A DNA stretch of 50,547 bases from Clostridia bacterium. Its GTDB lineage: Bacteria; Bacillota; Clostridia; Oscillospirales; CAG-382. Location of the stretch: contig JAGAKP010000057.1 of the NCBI GenBank assembly GCA_017625615.1, positions 1 through 50,547 on the forward strand, written 5' to 3'. Below the pieces are notes generated by a model that saw only the letters and a program-made list of their open reading frames with translations, had not been told where the DNA came from and did no database searches. Positions 42,426 through 49,941 of this stretch are shown here, one piece after another. A program made the position numbers and the translations under genes. How positions within the stretch are numbered: the first letter of the stretch is position 1; the number at the start of each line of letters is the position of its first letter.

Positions 42426-42454
42426 AGAATAACATATTTTTTTGAATTGTGCAA
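42426..42454 (-). promoter_or_regulatory. Promoter for the helicase-like gene and lipoproteins
   Basis: Minus strand: TTGCAC (42449-42454), 17-base spacer, TATTCT (42426-42431). The surrounding 130 bases are strongly A/T-rich. Confidence 0.55.
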
Positions 42455-42522
42455 CTAAAATATTAATATTTTACATAATAAATTTAATTTTGTTTAAAAT
42501 AACAATTCTTACAAAAAATCAC

Positions 42523-42555
42523 CCCCGAGAAAACGCAACAAGTGTTTTTTCGGGG
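42523..42555 (-). terminator. Terminator of the two-component system operon
   Basis: Outer pairs CCCCGA / TCGGGG and inner GAAAAC / GTTTTTT; on the minus strand GATTTTTTG follows. Confidence 0.75.
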
Positions 42556-42562
42556 TAAAGGC

Positions 42563-42940
42563 TTATTTTTTCAAAAGCTCGTCGGTAAGACGGATTATCT
42601 CGGGGGCTATACGCTTGCGCTCGCTCTTTAAAACGGCGGAATATGCGGGGTACGCCACAGCAACCAGCACGATGCCGATAACGCCGATGATTATTCCCGC
42701 GATAAACCACGCCATTCCCGACAAAGTCATTACAAGGCTCATTCCCGTGCCCATAACGAGGGTGCCGACGATGCCGAAAACAAGCGATATTACCGTGGCT
42801 TTTTTCGTAGCACTCTCATCAAGACGGCGGAGAGTCTCCATAGTGTCCGCTTCCTTGGGAAGATATTTTTCGCGTATTTTTTGGACCTCCTCCCGTTCCT
42901 TTGCGGAATAGGTATATACGAAGGGCTCTTTGTTATCCAT
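42563..42940 (-). CDS. Small membrane protein, two transmembrane segments
   Basis: 125 residues, function unknown. A charged cytoplasmic N-terminus (~1-47, YTYSAKEREEVQKIREKY) precedes two membrane segments (~48-72 and ~76-100) and a basic C-terminal helix (SERKRIAPEIIRLTDELLKK). Proteins with this YSAKE...KIREKYLP opening are common in Clostridia as hypothetical proteins. Its start overlaps the preceding gene by 8 bases; it closes the response regulator-kinase operon. Confidence 0.68.
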   Translation of the reverse strand: MDNKEPFVYTYSAKEREEVQKIREKYLPKEADTMETLRRLDESATKKATVISLVFGIVGTLVMGTGMSLVMTLSGMAWFIAGIIIGVIGIVLVAVAYPAYSAVLKSERKRIAPEIIRLTDELLKK

Positions 42941-43835
42941 TGATTTTCTCCATTGCTTTTATTTTTCTTATTTCCATAGTGTTTCGGACTATAACATAGA
43001 CCGACAGTGATATGATGATCGCCGCTATTCCTCCGCCCGTTGAAGCCACCATAATACGCCTGAACCCTTCCCCGCTTTCCTTGCCGAATTGGGCGAGCAT
43101 TGCGGTTTCAAGGTTGAGCATGGAGACCAACGCCGCCACGAGATTTATTAATCTTGCGGTGGACATTACGGGACTGCGGTATTTTTTGTATTTTACAAGG
43201 TTGATTATGGCGGTAACGGTAATATAAAAGGTGTACGCCGCCATTACGTATATGAGTATTCCGTGGTAATCGTAGCCCTTATCAACGTAAAGTATCATCA
43301 TTACCGCGGCGGTAAGGGCAAGGTTTACGGTAATAAGTATCCATCCGCAAAGCCGCGAACGCTTCAGCTCGCCGTAGCGGCGGGAGCCTATTTTATTTTT
43401 GCGGACGTAGCGGACAAGCAAAAAACGCATTAAGGCAAGTATGAAATAATAGACCGCCAGCACGAAAAACCACGCACTGCCGTATAAAATTCCCGAAAGG
43501 AGGTTAACGGCAACGTATACGAGGTTTACAGTAAGCGAACGGTAAAGGGAAAAGCGGGTCTTGAAGGCGGCGTCGGTAATATATCTGTGCATAAAGCCGT
43601 TGGAATGCGCCTTTTCCTTTGCCGACTTATAATACCGCGGGAGCTTGAACCAACCGGCAACGCACACCACCGTGAGAGTATAAAAGGACAAAGCGTAAAA
43701 GACGCTTGCAAGGGGGTGTGTATCCCATCCCTTTACGAAAATGGCAATAAGGGAAACGGCGCATATTACAGCGAGGACGAGAATTACCCACAAGGGCGGG
43801 AAAATAAGCCTTTTTAAAAGCCTTTTGTAATCCAT
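42933..43835 (-). CDS. Multi-pass membrane protein
   Basis: 300 residues with about eight hydrophobic segments (for example WVILVLAVICAVSLIAIF, VNLVYVAVNLLSGILYG, WFFVLAVYYFILALMRFLL, IMVASTGGGIAAIIISLSV). Conserved small cytoplasmic basic loops contain RYVRKNKIGSRRYGELKRSR. Function is not recognised. It starts directly after the kinase stop, without any gap, so it belongs to the two-component operon and may be its output or sensing partner. Confidence 0.68.
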   Translation of the reverse strand: MDYKRLLKRLIFPPLWVILVLAVICAVSLIAIFVKGWDTHPLASVFYALSFYTLTVVCVAGWFKLPRYYKSAKEKAHSNGFMHRYITDAAFKTRFSLYRSLTVNLVYVAVNLLSGILYGSAWFFVLAVYYFILALMRFLLVRYVRKNKIGSRRYGELKRSRLCGWILITVNLALTAAVMMILYVDKGYDYHGILIYVMAAYTFYITVTAIINLVKYKKYRSPVMSTARLINLVAALVSMLNLETAMLAQFGKESGEGFRRIMVASTGGGIAAIIISLSVYVIVRNTMEIRKIKAMEKING

Positions 43836-44915
43836 TTACACGTCCTCCCTGCTCAGACGTACGGTAAAGGTGCTTCCCTTGCCGACCTCGCTTTCCACGG
43901 AGATGCTGCCCTTCATAATATCCACCACCCGCTTTACGAGAGCAAGCCCCAAGCCGTTGCCTTGGGCGGAGTGGGAGGTATCGCCCTGATAAAACTTTTC
44001 AAAAATATGCTTGCCTACCTCGGGCGGGATGCCGCAGCCCGTATCCGAAATTGAAACGGTGATATATTTTTCGTCCGACTTGAGAGAAAGCGCCACGCTT
44101 CCCCCTTCGGGAGTGAACTTGAAGGCGTTGGACAGCAGATTGTTCCACACGAGGGACAAAAGCTCGCTGTCGGCGCGGACAAAAACGTCTTCCGCTATAT
44201 CCGCGGAGATATCGATATTTTTTTGCTCCCACACGTATTCGTAGCCGAGGAGGCATTTCCGTAACTGCTCGGAAAGCTCATATCTTTCCGCCACGGGAAA
44301 TAGACGCTGGTTTTCAAGCTTATTAAGCTTTAAGATATTGGTAATAAGGCTTGCCTGCTTGCGGGAGGATTCGCAGACCGCCTTTGCGTATTCCATACGC
44401 TTTTCCTCGGGCAGGTCAGGCTGTTGAAGGAGAGTGCCGTAGTTTTTCATAACGGCAAGGGGGGTTTTAAGCTCGTGGGATACGTTTGCGATAAAATCCG
44501 TACGGAGAGTTTCGGTTCCCGAAAGCTCCTGCGCCATTTTGTTGAAGCAATCTATAATTTTGTTAAGGTGAGCGTCGTTTGCCCCTACGTAAACGGGGTC
44601 GATACGCACGGAAAAATCGCCCTTGGTTATCTTTTCCGCCGCTTCGGTTATTTTCTGTACGGGACGGTTTATGAAAAAATGTCTGCGCAACCCGTCAAGG
44701 ACGGTTGCCATCGCGCTTATGAACACCACGTTGATAAAGGTCGCCTTTGCGGCGGTGCTTATCTGCGCTTCGGTGAAATCTATATTAAGGGATTGGGAAA
44801 GAAGGGTTACGAAGAGCGTTAAGCAGCAGGTTATGACGAAGGCGATGAGCAAAAAGAAGACGAGATAGTAATTAAGGGATTTAAGTACGGCTATAAGCTT
44901 TTTTCTCGTTTTCAT
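43836..44915 (-). CDS. Sensor histidine kinase
   Basis: 359 residues. Two membrane segments (~17-40 and ~56-76) enclose only ~15 outside residues, so it likely senses within the membrane or through a partner. A HAMP region (~77-130) leads to the dimerisation box with His147 in FIANVSHELKTPLAV. The ATPase part has the N box (WNNLLSNAFKFTPEGG), G1 (DTGCGIPPE) and G2 (GNGLGLALVK). Intramembrane-sensing kinases in Firmicutes often watch cell-envelope stress with an adjacent membrane protein, as found here. It overlaps the response regulator gene by 4 bases. Confidence 0.93.
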   Translation of the reverse strand: MKTRKKLIAVLKSLNYYLVFFLLIAFVITCCLTLFVTLLSQSLNIDFTEAQISTAAKATFINVVFISAMATVLDGLRRHFFINRPVQKITEAAEKITKGDFSVRIDPVYVGANDAHLNKIIDCFNKMAQELSGTETLRTDFIANVSHELKTPLAVMKNYGTLLQQPDLPEEKRMEYAKAVCESSRKQASLITNILKLNKLENQRLFPVAERYELSEQLRKCLLGYEYVWEQKNIDISADIAEDVFVRADSELLSLVWNNLLSNAFKFTPEGGSVALSLKSDEKYITVSISDTGCGIPPEVGKHIFEKFYQGDTSHSAQGNGLGLALVKRVVDIMKGSISVESEVGKGSTFTVRLSREDV

Positions 44916-45583
44916 TTTATTACCGCCTTGTAGCCCAAGCCGTGTACGGTGACTATCTCAAAGCTGTCGCACGCCGAAAGCTTGTTTCTCAGCTTGGTCA
45001 TATACACGTCCACCGTGCGGGGTCCCGAAAGAGTATCCGCATCCCAGAATTCATCCATGAGCTGTGTGCGGGTAAAGGTCTTTTTGGGATATGACAGCAG
45101 CTTGTAAAGAAGGCTGAATTCGCGGGCGGTAAGGGATATTTCCTCACCGTCAAGATACGCCGTATGCTCGTCAACGTCCATAAGGAAGTCTCCTATCTCA
45201 ATCCGTCGGCTGGAGGCGATCTTTGCACGGCGGAGAAGTGCGCCGATACGCAAAAACAATTCGTCAAGGTCGATGGGCTTTACCATATAATCGTCCACCC
45301 CCACGCGGTAGCCCCTCTGCTTTGACGCGAAATCGTCGCGGGCGGTCATAAACAGCACGGGAATATCCTCGTTAAGGGAGCGCACCGTTTTAACAAATTC
45401 AAAGCCGTCTATATCGGGCATCATAATATCCGAAACGATAAGGTCAAAAACGGTTTCGTACATAGCGTCGTAGGCGTCGGAGGCATTGAGACATCCCACC
45501 GCCTCGTATCCGCTTTGATTAAGAAAGGAGCAAACCGTGCGGTTAAGGTCCTTATCGTCCTCGACAACAAGAATTTTAAACAT
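44912..45583 (-). CDS. OmpR/PhoB-family response regulator
   Basis: 223 residues from ATG 45583 (GGGAGGAAAG upstream); the longer frame runs into the neighbouring terminator and is rejected. The receiver has the acidic pair D9-D10 (VVEDDKD), phospho-acceptor Asp52 (LIVSDIMMPDIDG), a Thr in LFMTAR and Lys in YMVKPID. The C-terminal winged helix includes LTAREFSLLYKLLSYP, TRTQLMDEFW and VDVYMTKLRNKL, and ends VHGLGYKAV. In contrast to Spo0A in this window, the receiver is intact. The partner kinase follows with ATGA overlap. Confidence 0.95.
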   Translation of the reverse strand: MFKILVVEDDKDLNRTVCSFLNQSGYEAVGCLNASDAYDAMYETVFDLIVSDIMMPDIDGFEFVKTVRSLNEDIPVLFMTARDDFASKQRGYRVGVDDYMVKPIDLDELFLRIGALLRRAKIASSRRIEIGDFLMDVDEHTAYLDGEEISLTAREFSLLYKLLSYPKKTFTRTQLMDEFWDADTLSGPRTVDVYMTKLRNKLSACDSFEIVTVHGLGYKAVIK

Positions 45584-45614
45584 TTTCTTTCCTCCCGTGT
45601 GCTTTGATAAGGGT

Positions 45615-45647
45615 ATTATAGCACAGAAATGTTTAAGTTTTGTTAAA
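45615..45647 (-). promoter_or_regulatory. Promoter region of the two-component operon with TTAA-CA direct repeats
   Basis: A good TATAAT (45615-45620, minus strand) lacks a good -35; instead TTAACA and TTAAACA lie about 11 bases apart just upstream, the layout of PhoB/OmpR-type activator sites. Autoactivation is inferred. Confidence 0.45.
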
Positions 45648-45656
45648 GAAAGCAAA

Positions 45657-45684
45657 AAAGCTTCCGCTTTTTCGGAAGCTTTTA
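45657..45684 (-). terminator. Terminator of the PH-like membrane protein gene
   Basis: AAGCTTCCG, loop, CGGAAGCTT; T run on the minus strand. It overlaps the stop codon of the gene. Confidence 0.8.
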
Positions 45685-46623
45685 TAATGATTTTATCAAT
45701 GCAACGATAAAGGGAACGACGAAGGGCAGTAAAATATATCCGGCTACCAGCCACCTTCCCCGCTTTGACATTTTTGCCTCAACCGCCGGGCACGCTTTTC
45801 TTATTTCACCCAAGCCGTAATAAGGGAAATGGTCTATACGCACTGCCGTTTCCTTTCCCTTTTCGTCGGTGACGAAAAGCAGAAGATAGCAATATCTTAC
45901 CCGACGGCGGGAGGAGATCTGCGGCACGTATTCGGCACGGCTGAGACGGGACCACTCTATAAGTCCCCTTTCGGTGTATATCCCCTTTTCATCCGAAACG
46001 CAAAGGGTCTTGCCGAAGAAAAAGCGGTTTAAAACGTAAAGGACCGCAAAAATGACTGCGAGAGGCAGTAAAATGCCAACCACCTCTGCGGAGGTATTTA
46101 ACCATTTTCCGAGTACGAAGGTGCCGCTCCGTATATCGAAAAGGGCGTAGGTAACCGATATCATCACGGCGATGGTATACACGGCGTAGAGCGCAAAGGT
46201 AAAATACTGTCTGCGTATCTTTTTTCCCGTCGCCGTATTGACGTCAGGCTGTTGCTCCTTGGGCGCAACCGAAGACAAAAATCGGATAAACCCGCCGAGC
46301 TGCTTGGTCTGATCCTCGCGGAGAAGAGGCTTTTCGGAAGCGTGTATCCTGCAGGCAAAATAATCCGAAAAGGTAATGCTTATAACGTATTTTCTTCCCT
46401 TCCGTCTGTATGAAAAAGACCTTATATCCAGCTCCAACCTCTCGGTGCATAGCACGCTGCTGCCGTTTAAAAGCACCACCAAAAGGCAGGTTTCGGTAAA
46501 GCCGAAAAATCCGCCGTAATTGGTGCCGTCACGCTCAAGCACGCCGTAAATTGGATGGGAAAGGGTCTCTCCCTCCAAAAGCAAGTCCTTGAGAGAGGAC
46601 AGCATAAAGTCCTTATTTGTCAT
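45682..46623 (-). CDS. Membrane protein with PH-like domains
   Basis: 313 residues from ATG 46623 (GGCGGTGA seven bases before it; the GTG at 46632 overlaps that site). Residues ~10-115 and ~205-280 are beta-rich and resemble bacterial PH-like domains (LCVSDEKGIYTERGLIEWSRLSRAEY is the typical strand-turn-strand opening). Two membrane segments lie near 140-160 and 178-200 and one near the C-terminus (~293-311). Function unknown. It is a single-gene unit behind the SGNH hydrolase gene start and before a terminator. Confidence 0.65.
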   Translation of the reverse strand: MTNKDFMLSSLKDLLLEGETLSHPIYGVLERDGTNYGGFFGFTETCLLVVLLNGSSVLCTERLELDIRSFSYRRKGRKYVISITFSDYFACRIHASEKPLLREDQTKQLGGFIRFLSSVAPKEQQPDVNTATGKKIRRQYFTFALYAVYTIAVMISVTYALFDIRSGTFVLGKWLNTSAEVVGILLPLAVIFAVLYVLNRFFFGKTLCVSDEKGIYTERGLIEWSRLSRAEYVPQISSRRRVRYCYLLLFVTDEKGKETAVRIDHFPYYGLGEIRKACPAVEAKMSKRGRWLVAGYILLPFVVPFIVALIKSL

Positions 46624-46650
46624 TTGCTTCACCGCCTTTTGCTAATTATA

Positions 46651-47718
46651 TCATACAGTGTACCCGTTGTCAACGGCGGCTTTTATATATTCAGCTATAC
46701 GTTCACCCCATATTTTACATCCCGTATCGTTGGGATGTCCGCCGTAAACGGGTATAGCGCTTCCCTTTTCGCAAAGAAACGCGGTATTATCGAAAACCTT
46801 TTCAAAGGCGGATTTAAGGTAACCGTTGACGCGCGCCCATCTTTCGGCTCCGTCGGAGGGGTATTCAAAGGGCGGAACGGTCTGCAGAACGACCTGAACT
46901 CCCTGCTTTTCGAGGATATTTTTTATTTTTACAATGCTTTGGCAGACCGAATCCGCGTCTGCGCCTTGAATTATATCGTTGGTGCCGAGACACAAAACGC
47001 ACACGTCGCTCTCCTTCGCCTTGGAAAGCCACGCGCCGTCGGTAGCCGCGTCGGAAGCACGGGCGTAGCCGATACCGAGGTTGCGGTATGCGTATCCGCC
47101 GCCCAAAGCCTCTGCCGCAACGGCACACCAGTGTCGGTATCCGTTGGGAGTTGCGCCGATGCCCTGAGTAATGGAATCTCCAAGAAAGCATACCCTTTTT
47201 TCGGCACGGCGGTTTACGCCCACCATACTCGGCACGGGGAGGAATACGCTCTTTACCCAAGCGCCGTTTTTACGCACAAAGGTGGGTATCTGTATTTCGG
47301 GGTGGCAGGGGATTTTCGTTCCGCACACCGCGTATTCGACGCAGAGATAATCGCCTTTTTGGGCAAAAATGTGCATAACGTCAGTGGAAAAGCTTTCTCC
47401 CGCCGAAAGGATCTTTTCTGCCTTCCCCCCGAAAAGGGCGGTCACGAAGGACTCGGGCTCTGTCGGCTCGTCCATACCGCAGGATGCACACACCCCTGCG
47501 CGGAGAGACAGTATCTCCCACTCGCCGCAGGTGTCGTTTGCAACGGAATGGGTGCCGTCGGCAAAGGTGGAATCCACCGTATCGGAAAAGTATATTTTGT
47601 ATTCACTGCCGCCGCAAAACAGCTTGTAATATACGCGGCAGGTTATGGGCGCACCGTCACTGTAAAAAAAGGATTGGTTGGCACTGCCCGCAAGTGTATC
47701 GGAATAGAAGGTGGTCAT
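46651..47718 (-). CDS. SGNH/GDSL-family hydrolase
   Basis: 355 residues. The first ~165 residues form a beta-rich domain, then the SGNH core starts: block I GDSITQG (nucleophile Ser), block II Gly in NLGIGYAR, block III LGTNDI (Asn) and block V GGHPND (catalytic Asp-x-x-His variant with His in GGHPN). Such enzymes deacetylate or de-esterify sugars and lipids. No signal peptide is seen. The ATG overlaps the stop of the adjacent serine hydrolase in a four-base overlap, so the two hydrolases are produced together, perhaps acting in turn on an acylated glycan; the last point is inference. Confidence 0.86.
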   Translation of the reverse strand: MTTFYSDTLAGSANQSFFYSDGAPITCRVYYKLFCGGSEYKIYFSDTVDSTFADGTHSVANDTCGEWEILSLRAGVCASCGMDEPTEPESFVTALFGGKAEKILSAGESFSTDVMHIFAQKGDYLCVEYAVCGTKIPCHPEIQIPTFVRKNGAWVKSVFLPVPSMVGVNRRAEKRVCFLGDSITQGIGATPNGYRHWCAVAAEALGGGYAYRNLGIGYARASDAATDGAWLSKAKESDVCVLCLGTNDIIQGADADSVCQSIVKIKNILEKQGVQVVLQTVPPFEYPSDGAERWARVNGYLKSAFEKVFDNTAFLCEKGSAIPVYGGHPNDTGCKIWGERIAEYIKAAVDNGYTV

Positions 47719-48752
47719 ATTTTTTCTCCTGTGGGAGTATTCAAAATTCGTATATGCTTTTTCTTAAGCTCGCTGTAGAGGAGCTTTGCGATATAATGGA
47801 CGTTTGCGCTTCTGCCGCCCTTGGCGTTACCAAGCACCACCACGGCGCACCCGAGGCGGCGGTTGATTATGACAGACGATCTGAAGGCGCCCACACCGCC
47901 CACGTGCCAGAGCTGGTTTGATTTTTTGTAGGTATGCCAGCCCAGACAGGTGCCCACGTTGCCGCGGGCGGAAAAGGACGGAGCATATATTTTTTGAGAT
48001 GCGATTATCTGCGGAAGAGTGCTTTCGATATGCGTTCGGGCGTATTTCAGCATATCTCCCATAGTGGATACCACGCCTCCGCCTGCGATATAGGGGTTGG
48101 TCTTATCCCATTCCCACGGGGAAATTTGAGTTTTCCCCATAAAAACGGGGTGGCGCTCCGAGGTGGGAAAGCCCTCGGTCTCTATAAGTCCGTACTCGGC
48201 GATAATGCCGTTCAACAGCTCGTGGAAGGGCTTGCCGGAAGCCTTCTCCGCGATAAGAGCCAAAAGGGCGTAGCCGAAATCCGAATATGCGTAAGCGTAC
48301 CCACCCTTAAAGCGGTTACGCCTTGCCAAAGCCGCCACCACCCTTTCCTCGGTAACACCTCGGTACGGGTTTGCGCGGATATACCGCTTTACAGCCAAGG
48401 CGGGCAGAGTTATTTCTGCGGGGGTGAGATGACCGTACCCTGCGGTATGGGTAAGCAAAGCGGTGACGGTGGGATACTTCCCCTTTGGCAGAGGAAGAAA
48501 CTTATCAGCAGTATCGTTAAGAGAAATAACTCCCCTTTCCGCCAGAGAAAGAATTACCGCCGCGGTGAAGGTCTTGCTGATTGAGCCGATATCAAAGCGG
48601 GTGTGGATATCCACTCCGTCGGAAAAGAAGTATCCCTCACTTCCGTCGCGGAATATGATCCCTGCCGCTATGCCGTTTTTTGGCGAGCGGTTAAGATATT
48701 TTTGAATGGAAGCAAATGCTTTTCGACTGAAGGAAATATTCAAAAAAAACAC
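47715..48752 (-). CDS. Serine hydrolase, beta-lactamase class C/PBP-like
   Basis: About 345 residues. The exact start is uncertain: GTG 48752 is used because the part further upstream runs into a promoter-like A/T-rich stretch, but the ribosome site is poor. The SxxK nucleophile is in IGSISKTFTA, the Tyr motif is YAYSDFGYALL (YSD in place of YxN), and WHVGGVGAFRSS provides the HxG motif. TLLTHTAGYGHLT-type and GGVVSTMGDMLKY segments complete the class C fold. It lacks a signal peptide and differs from the 577-residue relative at 17183-18916 by having no extra C-terminal domain. Confidence 0.82.
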   Translation of the reverse strand: MFFLNISFSRKAFASIQKYLNRSPKNGIAAGIIFRDGSEGYFFSDGVDIHTRFDIGSISKTFTAAVILSLAERGVISLNDTADKFLPLPKGKYPTVTALLTHTAGYGHLTPAEITLPALAVKRYIRANPYRGVTEERVVAALARRNRFKGGYAYAYSDFGYALLALIAEKASGKPFHELLNGIIAEYGLIETEGFPTSERHPVFMGKTQISPWEWDKTNPYIAGGGVVSTMGDMLKYARTHIESTLPQIIASQKIYAPSFSARGNVGTCLGWHTYKKSNQLWHVGGVGAFRSSVIINRRLGCAVVVLGNAKGGRSANVHYIAKLLYSELKKKHIRILNTPTGEKI

Positions 48753-48800
48753 GTCCCGAGAAATGAGATATATTTTATAAAAACCGTAAACACTGTTTCG

Positions 48801-48996
48801 GTTGCGCGAAGCGCACATCATTGATGCGAAGCATCACATCGTTTGCAACGCAGTTGCAACTTCATTTGTGCGAAGCGCAACTTCATTTTGTGTCCGCCTG
48901 CTTCTAAACGAAGTTAGCCTTCGGCTAAACGATGTTGCGTGTTCCACGCAAACGATGTTGTGCCGCTGTTCGCCTTGCGAACTATGCGGACACAAA
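48801..48996. repeat. Array of short hairpins with 8-base linkers and an 11-base inverted repeat
   Basis: Hairpins TGCGC-GAA-GCGCA, GATGC-GAA-GCATC, TGCAAC-GCA-GTTGCA and TGTGC-GAA-GCGCA are joined by ACATCATT, ACATCGTT, ACTTCATT and ACTTCATT. Then TTTGTGTCCGC (48887-48897) and its exact complement GCGGACACAAA (48986-48996) enclose more hairpins (TTAGCC-TTC-GGCTAA, TTGCGTG-TTC-CACGCAA, TTCGC-CTT-GCGAA) with linkers in the opposite orientation (AACGATGT). No gene lies in 48753-49031. Confidence 0.75.
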
Positions 48997-48998
48997 CA

Positions 48999-49032
48999 AA
49001 AAAATCCTCGTTCAAATGATCGAGGATTTTTT
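48999..49032 (-). terminator. Terminator of the tRNA-Ala transcript
   Basis: AAAAAATCCTCG / CGAGGATTTTTT around a ten-base loop, directly after the tRNA CCA on the minus strand. Confidence 0.85.
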
Positions 49033-49107
49033 GGTGGAGCATACGGGACTCGAACCCGTGACCCCAACACTGCCAGTGTTGTGCGCTCCCAACTGCGCTA
49101 ATGCCCC
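49032..49107 (-). tRNA. tRNA-Ala, anticodon GGC
   Basis: Read on the minus strand: acceptor GGGGCAT/ATGCTCC, D arm GCGC/GCGC, anticodon stem CAACA/TGTTG around loop CTGGCAG (anticodon GGC), T arm ACGGG-TTCGAGT-CCCGT, and encoded CCA end. All stems close. It decodes GCC and GCU. Confidence 0.96.
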
Positions 49108-49117
49108 GTCAAGGCAA

Positions 49118-49147
49118 ATTATAGCATACCGAAACACGGTTTGTCAA
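49118..49147 (-). promoter_or_regulatory. Promoter of tRNA-Ala
   Basis: Minus strand: TTGACA (49142-49147), 18-base spacer, TATAAT (49118-49123), about 10 bases from the tRNA start. Confidence 0.8.
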
Positions 49148-49164
49148 CAATTTGCCGTAAAATA

Positions 49165-49941
49165 TCAGATCGTATGAGCGTAAACCGCGAAAGGATATAC
49201 GCTTTTTGCTTTTTCCGCAGCGTTACGGGCGGCACTCTCGGTATCGAACACGCCGAATACCGCGCTTCCGCTTCCGCTGAGCATTGAAACGGACGCACCC
49301 GAAGCCGAAAGAAACGCCGTTGCGTCTCTGCATTCCTGCGGACACACCCCATCAAAGGAATTGAAATATACGCCTTCCCTGTATTCGGGTATCTCTCTGT
49401 TTATTTTATCAAGTTCGCCGTACATTTTGCCCGTGGGGCAGTTTGCATTGGGCTTGATAATGACGAGGTGCAAAAAATCCTTTTCCAAAACGGTTATCTT
49501 TTCGCCGATACCCTTGCACCGAGCCTTTCCGCCGTAAACGCAAAAGGGGACGTCCGCGCCCAGAGGTGTGCCGAGAGAAGCAAGGGTTGCCGTGCTTAAC
49601 CCCGCGCCGTACAGCTTATCAAGCCCCCGCAAAACCGCGGCGGCATCTGCGCTTCCGCCGCCCAAGCCTGCCTGCGAGGGGATATGCTTTTTAACGGTTA
49701 TCTCCGCCGAGGGGGTGATACCCGTGTAATTATAGAAAGCCGTTGCCGCTTTATATGCAAGGTTATCCTTTTCCGACACGTCCATATCGCAAAAAACACG
49801 CAAAGCGGGCGCTTTTTCGATGATCACCTCGTCGCAAAGGCTGACGGTGTGCATGACCGTATCTATATTATGATATCCGTCGGCACGCTTTTCGCCCACC
49901 GACAAAAACAGATTTATTTTTGCGTAAGCGTACTCTGTCAT
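49165..49941 (-). CDS. ispE: 4-diphosphocytidyl-2-C-methyl-D-erythritol kinase
   Basis: 258 residues from ATG 49941. IspE phosphorylates CDP-methylerythritol in the non-mevalonate route to isoprenoids. The GHMP-kinase features are visible: the opening YAKINLFLSVGEKRADGYH, the ATP loop PSQAGLGGGSADAAAVL (~90-106) and the late glycine motif SMLSGSGSAVFGVF. It is a little shorter than the usual ~285 residues. Its ATG overlaps the upstream aminotransferase stop (ATGA), so the two are cotranslated. Confidence 0.94.
   Translation of the reverse strand: MTEYAYAKINLFLSVGEKRADGYHNIDTVMHTVSLCDEVIIEKAPALRVFCDMDVSEKDNLAYKAATAFYNYTGITPSAEITVKKHIPSQAGLGGGSADAAAVLRGLDKLYGAGLSTATLASLGTPLGADVPFCVYGGKARCKGIGEKITVLEKDFLHLVIIKPNANCPTGKMYGELDKINREIPEYREGVYFNSFDGVCPQECRDATAFLSASGASVSMLSGSGSAVFGVFDTESAARNAAEKAKSVYPFAVYAHTI

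Noticed and set aside
45584..45754. Longer response regulator reading from 45754
   Set aside because: It would include the promoter and the neighbouring terminator; a strong ribosome site precedes ATG 45583.
48801..48996. CRISPR array
   Set aside because: The repeated parts are 8-base linkers and the 'spacers' are themselves palindromes; no cas genes are present.
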